From: Agrocybe praecox
Lineage: Eukaryota > Basidiomycota > Agaricomycetes > Agaricales > Agrocybaceae
Length of the DNA stretch: 64,000 nt
Direction of reading: 5' to 3'
Assembly (NCBI GenBank): GCA_964017145.1
Contig: OZ024842.1
Coordinates: 1,612,001-1,676,000 of the forward strand
The notes beneath the pieces were generated by a model. It was not told the origin of the DNA. It did not search any database and saw only the letters and a program-made list of their open reading frames with translations. Every line of letters begins with the position of its first letter. The first letter of the stretch is position 1. A program made the position numbers and the translations under genes. Shown here piece by piece: positions 39,550 to 56,171 of the stretch.

Positions 39550-40937
39550 TCACAATGGTCGAGGCCACTGCCTGCGACCGTCGTCTTCTTGATCGCGAGG
39601 GTGTCGATGAGAGGATGATTGGTGGTGATAGCTCGAGTGGTGATGCTGGGAGTGGGGATGGCCATGGGATCGGGAGCTATCTTGGGTGTGACTCAGGTAG
39701 AGGGTGTCTCCTCCATCATAGCCTGGAGCGGGATGCGGTACGAGGTCTTCCGACATTGGGTCTAATTGGTTCTGCATAGAGAAGGGATGGTGAGAACTTG
39801 ACCCCCCTAGCGAGGAAGACTGCCTATTGGTCTGCCTCATGGACTGCCTCTTGTTCTGGAACCTGTTTTGAGTATAGTGTCAGTAAAAATAAACCAAAGG
39901 GCCTGTTTTGTGACGTGCCATATTTGCACACTTCGTGCGGACATATCGAGCAGCTTCGCAAGGGCGATGCGCTCCTCGGTGGAGGGGAATGCGGTTCGAT
40001 TATACGTTTCATTAAGGACTTTGAGTTGAGCGGCATCAGCACGCTTCCTCTTCTTTTTGATGGTTGGCTCCTCAGGGGAGGTGGGCGAAACTGGGGGAGG
40101 AGAGTAATTTCTCGGGGGGGATACATGAGAAGAACCTGTCCCGCGGTTATAGGGAGAGGTTGAACGCGGGTCAAGTCGAAGACCCTCATCGTACATTACG
40201 CCGTGGCTTTGAGGGTTCATCGACGAATGGTCGTGGCCCGACATATGGTACGGGTATGGATTAGCTTGATTTGAAGAGTAAGCTACATATGTTGAAGGAT
40301 AAGAAGCAGTGGGAGATCGAATAGAATTACCAGGAAAGCCTGCCGTCTGTTGGACGAAGGATGATTGCCAGCCTCGAGAATCCATAGGTGGTGTAGTTGT
40401 AGAGAGAGGTGGTAGCCTGCGCGAGTCGGCAGGGTTCATGTTGGCAGGTGTTGTCGACCTTGAGGGGTATGCAGGGTAGGATGGGGTCGAGTACCGTTGT
40501 TCATGCATTTCATAGTTGGGATAGCCGGTCGGAAATTGCGGAGCTAGTATGAAGAAAGAGATGAATGAAATCAGAGGTACAGATGGAATATGAGCGTCTA
40601 CTCACAGGCGCCTGCTGTTTGGTATGGATACATAGCTTGAGGGTTCATGTTTGGAGCAGAACGGGGTTGAGTGTATGAATTAGGATAATTAGCGGGCACT
40701 ATACGGGGGAGAATGGGCAACAAAATATTGAGTGCTTGGGATTTTGTACACTAGAAAAGAAAACAGACCTGAAAAACGTGAGGTTGGAAAGCTGTCAGCA
40801 AGAGGAGGCAATACAAGGCGCCCACCCTGTCCCGGCTGAAAGAAGATACCATGACTGTTTTGAGAATCTCCTGGAGAAGCTCTACGCGGTTTGCCTACAG
40901 TCGAATAAAAGCGATCCTTGTTGTTTGAGGTCGCCAT
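39550..40937 (-). CDS. Homeodomain transcription factor
   Basis: Start ATG at 40935-40937 (MATSNNKDRFYSTVGKPRRA), stop at 39550-39552. The first exons are Pro/Ser/Tyr-rich. The homeodomain follows KKKRKRADAAQLKVLNETY with RTAFPSTEERIALAKLLDMS, then SARSVQIW joined across an intron to FQNKRQSMRQ: helix 3 with the invariant W-F-x-N-x-R. The intron inside helix 3 (39863-39918) starts with GC, not GT. The C-terminus is His/Ser-rich (SRSHGHPHSQHHHSSYHHQS). The spacing is that of a typical, non-TALE homeodomain, and the gene is not paired with a divergent partner, so it is not a mating-type HD1/HD2 pair. It is probably a developmental regulator, like the Hom1/Hom2 genes of Schizophyllum, but which orthologue is unclear. 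Confidence 0.85.
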
Positions 40938-41524
40938 ATTAGCGGGAAAGAGATATATAAAAAAGAATGAGGTGGGGGAGAGTTCAAATTAATGGGGAAC
41001 CACCGCCTGGACTTAAATAAGGCTGTTTCTCAGAAGCGCATGCAGCCAGACAGTCTTCGGCAAGGAGGTTCAAACACAAGGGGCGAGAGACAGGCAGAGA
41101 GCGTGTAGACAAGACCACGAGGCAAAGATGAGGCTGGGGTTGGTTGGTGAAGGGTTTCTAAGAACTCGTGTGTGGAGGTGTAAGTGTCCCAAGGATGACC
41201 CATTGTAAATCGGCAAGTTGTATAAACTATTCGAACCACCTTCTCGGGTCAGATTACAACGAGCGATTGACGAGACGATGATGGCATCTCGAATGGAGAT
41301 TTCATTACAGATCGCAAATGAAGCCTCGTGTACTTCTTTTGCATCGAGGCAGCAGTCACAACGTCTGCGGTCTGCCGACACAAGCTCCGCACAGATTTAT
41401 CTTTTTCAGTAAAAAACACATTTGTCTTCCCGACGTTCCCATCACGTGGACGCGTCATGATGTCCTAAATCGGTCCTCTCTTCAAGTGCCACTGGCGCTC
41501 ATTGCCTTCTTCCACCGTGTAGAT
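40938..41524. other. Shared divergent promoter region
   Basis: 587 bp between the homeobox gene (minus) and the NDR-like kinase (plus). The kinase frame stays open upstream to about 41318 but the ATG at 41525 starts the plausible protein. Contains the motif pair listed at 41443. Confidence 0.45.
41443..41455. promoter_or_regulatory. CACGTG plus ACGCGT (MCB-like) pair
   Basis: CACGTG (41443-41448) and ACGCGT (41450-41455) lie 70-80 bp before the kinase start. ACGCGT is the MluI cell-cycle box bound by MBF in yeasts, which would fit cell-cycle control of a morphogenesis kinase. The functional link is inferred. Confidence 0.35.
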
Positions 41525-45062
<3,538 letters not shown>

Positions 45063-45585
45063 GAGATCAATGAAGACAGGAAGGACATCTAACGACATTT
45101 TTTTTGACGACTTATGTTTATTTTTGTACAATTTGCTTCGCTTTGCATCATGTATGTACTGTGTACACCTACTGTTTGTATTCAAATTCCTTCTGCTTAT
45201 ATATACCACGTTTTTCGAAGGATGGTTTAGTTTAATGATGTCAAGGAATATATATATAGTTTTTACAACAAATCGAACTAGTCGACATATACACGTAGAT
45301 TATGAATAACAAATACATATGTTAGTAGTGTAAGTAGTTGAGGCAAATAAATATGGCTGGAGCGACGAGCAGTTACTGCACGTGAGGTTGCCAATGTGAG
45401 ATAAAAATAAAATAAATGGTCGTACAACCGAAATAGACTACTTAAGCAGAACCAGAAATGCTGTATAAATAGAGTGATAAATAACGGTGGCATGCATGAT
45501 CAGGCTGATAAAGTCATGAAAAACGTATACAGAAAGCCGACCTCTCCTGTAAGAGAAAAAAAAGGTAGTAGCGGGCTGAGTTTCG
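45063..45585. other. Convergent 3' intergenic region
   Basis: 523 bp, AT-rich, between the kinase and C2H2 stops. No coding signal. Confidence 0.5.
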
Positions 45586-46815
45586 CTACTCGTCGCCATC
45601 AGAGGATAGACTGCGGCTACTACGGGAATTGTCACTCGAAAACGAGGCAGAACTATCTCGACGTTGGGTCCACCGCTGAGTGTATGATAAAGACACTGGT
45701 TGTGTTTGACCTTCATCTTCAACCCCAGGGGGTGCGGCGTGGACGCGGGTATGGCGGCGCATGTTACTGAGTACGCTGAAACTGCGTCCACAGCCTTCGA
45801 CGGGGCAGGCGAAAGCTAAAAATAGCCGTAAGCAACCCTTTGTAGCCTATATTTGGAAACAACAACTTACGCTTTTCTCCAGTATGACTATTCAAGTGTA
45901 TCTGTGGATGTGGTTTTCAAAATTGATTGGCTAGATAAATGTAAGCAGTGGATAAGAGGCTTACCTTGAGACTACTCGGACGAGTAAATCCTTTGCCGCA
46001 GTATTCGCATTCGTATTTACCTGCAGCGCCGGCAATGTCTTCTTGCGAATACCGACTGACAGATATTAAATTGCCTGTGGAGGTCCCTAGTGAATTCCCA
46101 AATCGGTTTATCGGAGTTCGCTCCTCATCTTGCATTGTGTTTCTGGACCGTGAGGATGTTGCAATATTCAAAAGGGGCGGCGATGATTCCGGAAATCGTG
46201 TTTGAGGGTGTCTGCTCTGATGATAGCTGCTGGCCGCAAGGCTGGAATCAGAAGGGTCATATGGACGTGTATAATATTGGGAGTCCATCTGTCGGTGGCG
46301 AGACGACGACGACTCGTCTGTTGATATGCTTCGGGTAGGAACATCGTGCATTCCTAATGCATTGTATTGTGAGTCGGGTGTCGGATGTGTGTTCGATCGC
46401 ATGCTAGAGTACGACGATGACTCTGACCGTCTGCTGCTTAGATGGGTCGGGGGATATCTCTCTGGATACTTGGCGTTCACAGGATGCGGCGGATGCCCTG
46501 AGCTTGGCTGGCCGCATTTAATTCACAGAGTTGATGAACAATATAAAAATACGATCCACCTTGGTATATGAATGCGATGACGGATTGTAATACCGATTTA
46601 CACTTTCCCTGTCATCGTCATCATTGACGTCCAGACGTGCCAATGCAGATGATGGAGAGAATTGCGGGGTTGCGGGTCGTCTTGATAGTTCATCTGCGGT
46701 CGTGTTAATCGCCGCAAAAACAGGATTTCGATGATGGCTCACCCCTGAACAAATCGCGAATAGAAGGGAGTGTTGGGCGTTCATTATTTTGTGGTTGACT
46801 CGGTGGATGAGGCAT
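45586..46815 (-). CDS. C2H2 zinc-finger transcription factor (two fingers)
   Basis: Exon 1 is 46743-46815, starting MPHPPSQPQNNERPTLPSIR and reaching DLFR; the LPSIRDLF-type motif near the N-terminus recurs in agaric C2H2 regulators. A GTGAGC...GCAG intron leads to DELSRRPATPQFSPSSAL and then a Ser/Arg/Tyr-rich exon (YPERYPPTHLSSRRSESS). The two fingers are at the C-terminal side: YECEYCGKGFTRPSSLKIHL with NSH, and FACPVEGCGRSFSVLSNMRR with HTRVH, joined by the standard TGEKP linker. Introns interrupt the first finger. The tail is Ser-rich and ends SSDGDE; stop at 45586-45588. It is a nuclear DNA-binding protein. Related two-finger proteins regulate fruiting in Schizophyllum, but orthology is not shown. 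Confidence 0.85.
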
Positions 46816-47346
46816 GGTAAGTGCAAAATGGCAGATGAAGGTGAAGAGGAAATTGAAGATGCGTCATGGCGGGCATTACCTATATTATACTGCAGAGCAC
46901 TGATGTTGTTACCCGACTTAACGCGATGTCCAAATGACAAGAAGATTGCAATTAAACGAGATTACATGATGCATCGGGTTGGGAGTTACGGGGAATATGT
47001 CTCCGTGCAGCGATCACCAAGCGAACCAGCACAGCTTCTCAATCGCTTACAAGACAATCTGAATACAGAACTGAGCAGCGGGCAAGCAGATTGCACTTAT
47101 AATTGCCATTAAAACCCCGTTTCTATCTCAGAGCAGAGATAATCTTCAAAATTGGCGTATTGTAGTCATGGAAGCAATCATTTTGTTCTCCGGCTTAGTC
47201 GACGATCTAATGCCATACCTTGCGCCGGACATGCATGCATAAGCCCTATATTGCAATACTGGTAAATAATAATCGCAGTTTCATAGACGAGTTGAGCCCA
47301 CTTGATCCTGGAAGCTTGGGACGTCTCTGGAATTGGAGACGATCAA
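46816..47346. other. Intergenic region upstream of the C2H2 gene
   Basis: 531 bp between the C2H2 start and the BolA stop, both genes on the minus strand. Open frames here do not splice into anything recognisable. Confidence 0.45.
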
Positions 47347-47906
47347 TCAAACTTTACGGGCAGCAAGTTCGGCTTCCGTCTTCGTATCAAGAGACAACGC
47401 ATGTAGTCCTTGACTGAACTCTTCAGACAAGGCAGAATATATCATACGGTGACGTTGCATGGTTGTCTAGAAATTTACATAAATCCGGGTGATCGCTGTT
47501 TTATAGACGAACAAAACACGCACCTTCTTATCGAATTTATCAGAGACCACCTTGACAGAGAAGTCTGGTCCAACAATAATATCAGGAGTATTCGCAGAGG
47601 AAAAAAGTTTAGTTCATACGAGTTTCTCCGTTATTACTGCCCTGCGCACGCATAGCAGAGTGATGGCGATGTTGCCAAGAATCATTGGTGACAGTCAAAG
47701 AGGTGGGCTGTAACATCGCAAAAAGCTAATCCTCCTAATCAATACGCACCCCTAAAAAATGCGATTGTTTTAAAATTTACCTTTTGACGAATTGAAGTTT
47801 CTACCGGACCTGCAGCATTGAGCTGCTCGACCTGGCCGCTTTCAGTCATTCTAGATAGGTTTCTTGAAAATGCACGAATGCCCTTGAACGCTCGGGCAGC
47901 TGACAT
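47347..47906 (-). CDS. BOL1: BolA-like protein, probably mitochondrial
   Basis: Four short exons (minus: 47781-47906, 47620-47725, 47524-47564, 47347-47466) give exactly 130 residues. The start ATG at 47904-47906 opens a basic, uncharged-helix presequence (MSAARAFKGIRAFSRNLSRM) typical of mitochondrial import; a second in-frame Met at residue 20 could start a non-imported form. The BolA fold signature follows: SIRQKLFAMLQPTSLTVTND, then ETHFSVKVVSDKF, then QRHRMIYSALSEEF and LHALSL. The QRHR and HAL segments match BOLA1/yeast Bol1 rather than BOLA3. BolA proteins work with monothiol glutaredoxins in maturing [4Fe-4S] proteins. One odd point is HRHHS where many homologues have a Gly-rich H-x-G-H. 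Confidence 0.85.
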
Positions 47907-48321
47907 GCCAATGCACCACCGAGGTCTGGTGGTGGACTATAGAACAAATTAAACGCTGGGTTTGAAGGAGATCAAGGAGACCTTGCCATAAACAGAATTG
48001 GAGTTCGCACGTAAAGACCCCGGTGTTCAACTTGGGAACCACTGACATGTCCTTACGTAATCATATAGGCAGATCATCTCATCAAAACGTCAAATCACTC
48101 TGTGCAAATCCAAACACAATTCTTCGACTATATTTGTACATTCTAGGAGGCATATAACTACAATAAGATACACAATCGTCGATGGCGGCCTTGACAGAAC
48201 CTCTCCTATTCCTACAAGATGCTGCGGGTTTTTTATGTCAGAGGCCTTGAAAAGCCTAATCATCGTCTAGTATAGAAAATACAGGTGCTATAGCATATAG
48301 CATTTTTATATGCCACGGTTT
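47907..48321. other. Intergenic region between BolA and ATP sulfurylase genes
   Basis: 415 bp between two minus-strand genes. It contains the BolA promoter and the ATP sulfurylase 3' region. No coding signal. Confidence 0.45.
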
Positions 48322-50502
<2,181 letters not shown>

Positions 50503-51162
50503 CGGTGAATATTAAGTTGGGTATGAAAGGGTAGGTAAAATGAGTCCTTGTACAACGTATGAAAGGAGCTGGCCATTCTGACAGTCCCAAGAACTTATAC
50601 ACTTCGCGATGATGTGCTTTGGATGAACAACGATCACGCAATTGTAGAGAATTTGCTTAGTAGTATGATGCGGAATCCTAAAATCTGCTTATGGAAGCCT
50701 GGCTCGTCTAAACATAACAAGGCCATACATCATAACAGTTTATAAATAGATAGACGATGAACAAAAGTAGAGATCGTCGTTACCGATCATATCGATCATC
50801 GATCACTAATATTGTAGCAACAAATACGTCGGTATTTAATGATGTGTGCCATATCTTTGACGAGAACACAGTACAATCCTCTGCCTACTGTTGCAAAATC
50901 AAAACTAGTTGCAACCATTTTCGCCAAGATGCTCGCCATATCATATATGTATCTCTCACTTTCATTCAGTTTATGTACCCACATGTCTGCGGACCTTGAT
51001 GATGCGCACAAGTTTTCTTTATTTAATAACATCAGACGAGAGAAAAAAAAATAGTTATGTATGTAATTTGTAAATAGAAATACATTGCATGGTCTAAGAT
51101 ACAGAAAAATCCGCGATTCGAACAAAAGTAAGTAGCCAATCAAAATTAGTCCGTTCAATAAG
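50503..51162. other. Intergenic region upstream of ATP sulfurylase
   Basis: 660 bp, AT-rich, with open frames on both strands that resemble no family. A TGAGTC half-site for Gcn4-like factors is at 50541-50546. Confidence 0.4.
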
Positions 51163-53018
51163 TTATATGAAAGTTAGAGACACAGGGCTTAGTGCGGAAA
51201 CTATATCCACGTAGCTCTGTGTCGTGCTACGGCTCTTTGGTGGTCTCGTGCCCCAGCCAACCCAGCCCGCTACGTGATCTGAGGTCCTTTGATCGTATAT
51301 CACAACCCGCGATGAGTTTGCGGCAACTGAGTTCTTGTTCACCGTAACATTCCTCAGACCTGCCACTGTGACAAGAGACATCTTGCTCTTGGCTGAGAAC
51401 GACCCTGCATACAAATCGTCCATCGTCACTGATGTTTCCGCCATATTATTGATGATCATTAGTTGGAGGGCTTGTGTTGTGTTTGTCTTATGTGAAACAT
51501 TCAGATGCACCGGTGCATTGAAATTAGACACTTTCGCGACAAAACCAGGAGGTGACGAGGGCGATACTGATTTGCTAGGAGAGGAAAGGGAGATATTGGC
51601 GTATATTGGGCTAAAAAGATTCAAGAAATCAGAAAGTTTTCATACAGATGGACATGCATTTTACCTGTCTCCTGAATCGATGGAAAGGAAGGCGGGTGAA
51701 GTCAAAGTTATGTCCGAAGTCACGAACCTATATGATTGAAATGATAATGGGTACCAAGGCAAAAACTCAAAGATCATGGCCACATACCCTTTAATTGTAT
51801 CAAGACTTAGAGACTTGGTCACATTGAACGCGCCTTGGATCGAGGCAGCAGTATTTTTGATCGATATTTGGGAAGCTTCCAGATACTAGTAAAGATCTTC
51901 AGCATGATAATTTTGACCACAACGTAAAATTCCACAGTACCTTGCAAGTGATGGGGTAGACAGCACCTTCGAATGCAAAATGATCAAAGTAGGCACCTTC
52001 ATGAAATTTGTCGAACGTCTGTTGAAGCATCGGCAGGAAAGTAACGAAATCGTCAACTCGGAACTCCATCTGGGGAAGAGCGACTTTGATATCGAAGTTC
52101 AAATGATCTGCCTTGGTTAGATTGGCGGGGACCTAAGCAAAGCGAGCAAGATAATTGACGTCAGAGATGCGGCGTTTGCGAGATGTGCGAACATCACTTA
52201 CGTAGATGGAGATTCCCCTGTCCGCGCCCTCTGAACTGAAGCATACATTCGACCGGGATAATAATGCTGAACTAGAAGCCTGGACATTGACTGAGAGTAC
52301 GATATTTTTTTGCGTAATATCTTTGTTGGTGTAAACGGATAAGCCACCACTGATTTGAACGGCAGAAAGAATGGTGTACGTGGCGTTAGAGCGAATAGAG
52401 ACAAGACCATTTGCTGGAAGTGAGAATTGGGAGCTGTGTTCATTAGTAGGTATGTTGAACATAGGTCGATTAGCATTAGACACATACGTTGCAGCATGAT
52501 TATCCCCTGAATTCGAGGTCGATGTCCAGATATTGCAGGTTTTATTAGAGGTGAGCGTCAATGCTGGCCCGACATTAGGGATTTGGAGTTGAGGGTTGTA
52601 ATCCTTGTCTTCTACCGCCCACAAAGAAGGCGTAAGGCTATTGTAATTACTTGAGTCCGCTTTCCGTTTATTTTTCTATCCAAAATCTCCATAAAAAATC
52701 AAAAACAACAAAAACAAAAGAGAGACGCACGATGACCACAAACGCCACAACAGCAATTAGAGAAAGTACGGCATAGATACACAAAGCATAGAATGCGCCT
52801 CTGACTACCCGCGGATCGAATTTCTTTTTCTTCGTCGATGCTCCTACCAAGGGTTCCTTCGGGTTATCAACTCTCCAATGCTGGGCCTCCGACGTATCAT
52901 AATCCGGCAGGGGTGAACTCGAGCGCAAAAAAGCTGCTTGGGGGTGCCGTAGAGTAAGTCCTTCGTATTTTTCATCCTTGGAATGTTGTACTAAGTCTTC
53001 CGGGTCAAGAATGATCAT
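51163..53018 (-). CDS. Type II membrane protein of unknown function (DUF7330-like)
   Basis: Start ATG at 53016-53018 (MIILDPEDLVQHSKDEKYEG). A basic segment (STKKKKFDPRVVRG) precedes a single transmembrane helix around YALCIYAVLSLIAVVAFVVI. The remainder, about 350 residues over several exons, would be extracytoplasmic and is beta-rich with many N-x-S/T sites (SNATYTIL, NVTVNKNSV). It ends in RSTTQSYVDIVSALSPVSL; stop at 51163-51165. The architecture resembles agaric proteins carrying a DUF7330-type domain; I am unsure of the number. No enzymatic motif is seen. Frame is continuous through the predicted introns, so it looks intact. Confidence 0.65.
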
Positions 53019-53625
53019 GATGTAGTTATTGAAGGGGTGAAGGAGAAGCAAGCGGCCTCCTCCTAGGCATGTAGACTGTAGACGAGGCGCCGACGGGGGT
53101 CGAATACGGGGAAGGTCCCCTGTAAGGGTTCTTCTTCAAGGCCTTTGACTCCAGTAGCGCAATCAAGGGAAATGCACCTGTGCAAAGACCAGCCTGGTAA
53201 AACAAGTGGAGTTCAACGATGTGGTAGACTGGAAGTATGGAAACGGCTTTGTGACGCCGTCGATCACGAGCCCCTCTTTCGGCAGTTTATTTTTAGCCTT
53301 GGCGATAACAATGAAGCTTTTCAAAGGTAAAAGCATTTGCGTAAGACAGTGTAAGATCTCCGGGAAAAATCGTAGAGCAACGAACAGAAGTTAAATAAAA
53401 TGAAATATAATAAGCGTCTGAGCCCGCTTCATTTTAAATTCCAAAATTATATCAATAGGCGCTGGACAAAAAAAGACGGAAATTTTCGAAAGAAAAAAAA
53501 CCCGTTTTTGAGCAACCTTCAATTAGTAACATACACACGATCCGGCTAGATAAGTACTTTAAATAAATATACACACAAAGGGTGGTCAAGTTCCACCTGG
53601 CAGCACAGTACAGCGCGCGCGAAGC
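53019..53625. other. Intergenic region
   Basis: 607 bp between the membrane orphan start and the ERO1 stop, both minus strand. A plus-strand open frame at 53145-53394 has no recognisable features. Confidence 0.45.
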
Positions 53626-55720
53626 TTATAATTCACCATATCCCGGTCCCCGTTCCTTGCCCGAAGGACGGAACGCAGACAGTACAGCATTGAATGCATT
53701 TCCCAAGGCCGTCACTGCTTGAGTGACATTTTCTTCGATGGTATCCTTGCAAATTCGTAGCTGGGCAGACGCCATGTTGAAGAAATTGAAGTCTTTTGCC
53801 TGGTCGTCTTGATGATTGTGATGCGATGCGGTTGCCTGAAGGAAAAAATGTGGGGTCAAGAGCAGATCATTATTTATCAAAGCATGATGACAACGTACAT
53901 GTTCTGTTGTAGCTTTCTCTGCTTTGAGTACGATTTTATCTGCCTCCCCTTGATCCAGCGCACGCCACATGCGACGGAACTCTTCCACAGCATGAAGACT
54001 TTCACTGAATCTGAAGAGGGTGTTCATCAGAGCAACAACTTCGGATCGGTGTAGTAGATCGGAATTCATTTTAGGATCCAAGGCCTTTTCGTCAAGTTCG
54101 AATAGGATTTTCAAGGCTGTGGCGATACCCGTGGTCTGGATTTTACCCCATAGTCGACACTTGTCGCAGCCTACACAATCCATGATCCGGGTAACGTTGC
54201 GGAAATGGGTCTTGAATTCTTCCTTCAAGACCTGGACATAGAAGTCAGTCAGATTGAATGAAGACAAATAAATAGCGTTCACGCACATTGGCGTTCTCCC
54301 CACGGAATAAGATGGTTTCATCGAAAGCGCCAGCATATTTTGCTATGTCTATGACTCTAGTGAGAGACTGTAATGTTTCGGCGTCGTCTTCGTGTGTCCC
54401 AGTGGAGCAATAGTCAAATGCTGATAGGTAAGGGCCTAGGCGGGCGACAGCGCGCAGAAGTAGAATTGTGTTAAAATAAATGTACTGGAGGCGTTCTGGA
54501 TGCGAGGCTACGCGATTAATAAAACAGTCGAGGCTTGGATGCTAAAATAAAATAAATAAATCACTTCTTAACACTAAAGCACATTGACATACCCATTCTC
54601 CAGTTGTTTGGTTTAGGTATTCATGGCAAATGTGTGTAGAAATTGAAGCATGTAGACCTGCAAAGCTTAGCAATCCATGGCGCATGTTATGCACTACGAA
54701 TACATACCGGAAATAACTTTATAGTATACTCTCTTCTCTAGACATTGTGGGTCGGATTCTTGATCATCTTCGTGAAGCACTTCAATCATCGTGTCCGGCA
54801 ACGAAACGGGCGCGGGAGATTTCCCAGTCATAAGGCTAAGCTCGGATAGACCGAAGCAATTTTCCTCGTAAATAGACCTCCATACGCGTTGTGCATCTTT
54901 CCCGGAATATCCGGTGTATCGTTCTGGAACTAGTCGTAGATCGAAATAGTCTCCCTCTGAACGTGGTATGAGATATAGCAATGAGTACCTCTACATAATG
55001 GAAAGACTCACCCGTATTGTCGTCAAGGAAGCAAAAGTCAGAGTCACGGTAATAACATCCAGGTAATGAATGGCGCTGGGGAATGTGTTAGTGATGCAAA
55101 TGCGGGGAAACGAACCAACATACTGTCTCAATTGACGATGGGTCGACTTTACTCAAAGCTTTAGCTCGCCATTTTTCTGGTACATCTCTCTGAAAGTTCG
55201 TCGAGGTCAGACTCGAGAAGGAATAGGCGCGTGGACAAGAAACCGACCTCGTCCACGGTCGTAATTGCACACCCCGGATTGTTGCACGAACCGTCGTCTG
55301 CCCAGAATGGACATTCTCGATAGAGGTCGACCTATTTAACATTAATAATTGCGTGGAAGGAAGAACGATAGAACGTACTTGAAAGTAGCGGAAGAAGGGC
55401 TTCTCAACCAACTCTGACAAGTTGCTGAATAACTCATCGTTCACACTTTCAATGGTCTCGAAATCACACATGGTTGTCTCTATTGGACCCGTTAACTAGG
55501 AAAGAAATTGAACAGAGCTCCTGGTTAATCAGAAAAGCAAACATACGACAGATTCATGACATGATGTGCGATGCTTGACTGGCTTGTGGTCCAATACTTT
55601 CTGAACAGGGCTTTGGCGAATCAAAGTGTCTGCCAGAAAGGAATCAGCCGCTTTCACGGGGAACGCGAAGACAGAGAACAACAAGGCCAGCTTGAAAAAA
55701 GGATGTAGTGGCCGAGTCAT
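53626..55720 (-). CDS. ERO1: ER oxidoreductin 1 (thiol oxidase)
   Basis: Start ATG at 55718-55720 with a signal peptide (MTRPLHPFFKLALLFSVFAF). Family landmarks in order: CDFETIESVNDELFSNLSEL, FFRYFQVDLYRECPFWADDG, GYSGKDAQRVWRSIYEENC, CFINRVASHPERLQYIYFN, and the active-site CxxCxxC as CVGCDKCRLWGKIQTTG (about 54150-54185). Ero1 is an FAD enzyme on the lumenal ER face that reoxidises protein disulfide isomerase using O2. The C-terminus (ERGPGYGEL) has no HDEL-type signal, as expected, because fungal Ero1 is retained by other means. It is divergent from SCP160 with 451 bp between the starts. Confidence 0.95.
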
Positions 55721-56171
55721 GGTGAACGAAGAATGTTAATGAGGATTAAGACCATAGAAATAGGTAAAGGATGTCAGGATGACCAAAGTTCCACGTCCCT
55801 TGAGAAGGGGCCATGACATACTTACACACACGTGGCTAGACTCGCCCAGAGTGATCGGCTTCACTCCGAGAATTCTTAGTAATTTCAGAGACGCCCGCAG
55901 AGGGTCCGTAAATTCCTGAACGAGCAATAAAATAATATAGAATTTGTCGAGAACATAGGCGAGAACTGAGAAAAGTGGTGCAATTTGTGTTGTGCCACGT
56001 CAATGGAGATCAAGTCCCACGGTCTGCGGTAGAAATGTGCGTCTGCGGTTGGAATGACGGTTTCGCAATACAACCACCAGCAGTCAAGAGTTTCTCTCTA
56101 TTTTCATTTCTGCACAGGCTTTTTTCCCCGTCAAGGCTTCTCGCTCTCCGGACACCCGTTTACACAACGCA
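55721..56171. other. Bidirectional promoter region of ERO1 and SCP160
   Basis: 451 bp containing both 5' regions. Pyrimidine-rich runs near 56090-56150 precede the SCP160 start. No unfolded-protein-response element was identified with confidence. Confidence 0.45.

Noticed and set aside
39550..40937. Mating-type HD1/HD2 locus
   Set aside because: There is only one homeodomain gene and its divergent neighbour is a kinase, not a second homeodomain gene. No mitochondrial intermediate peptidase gene is in view.
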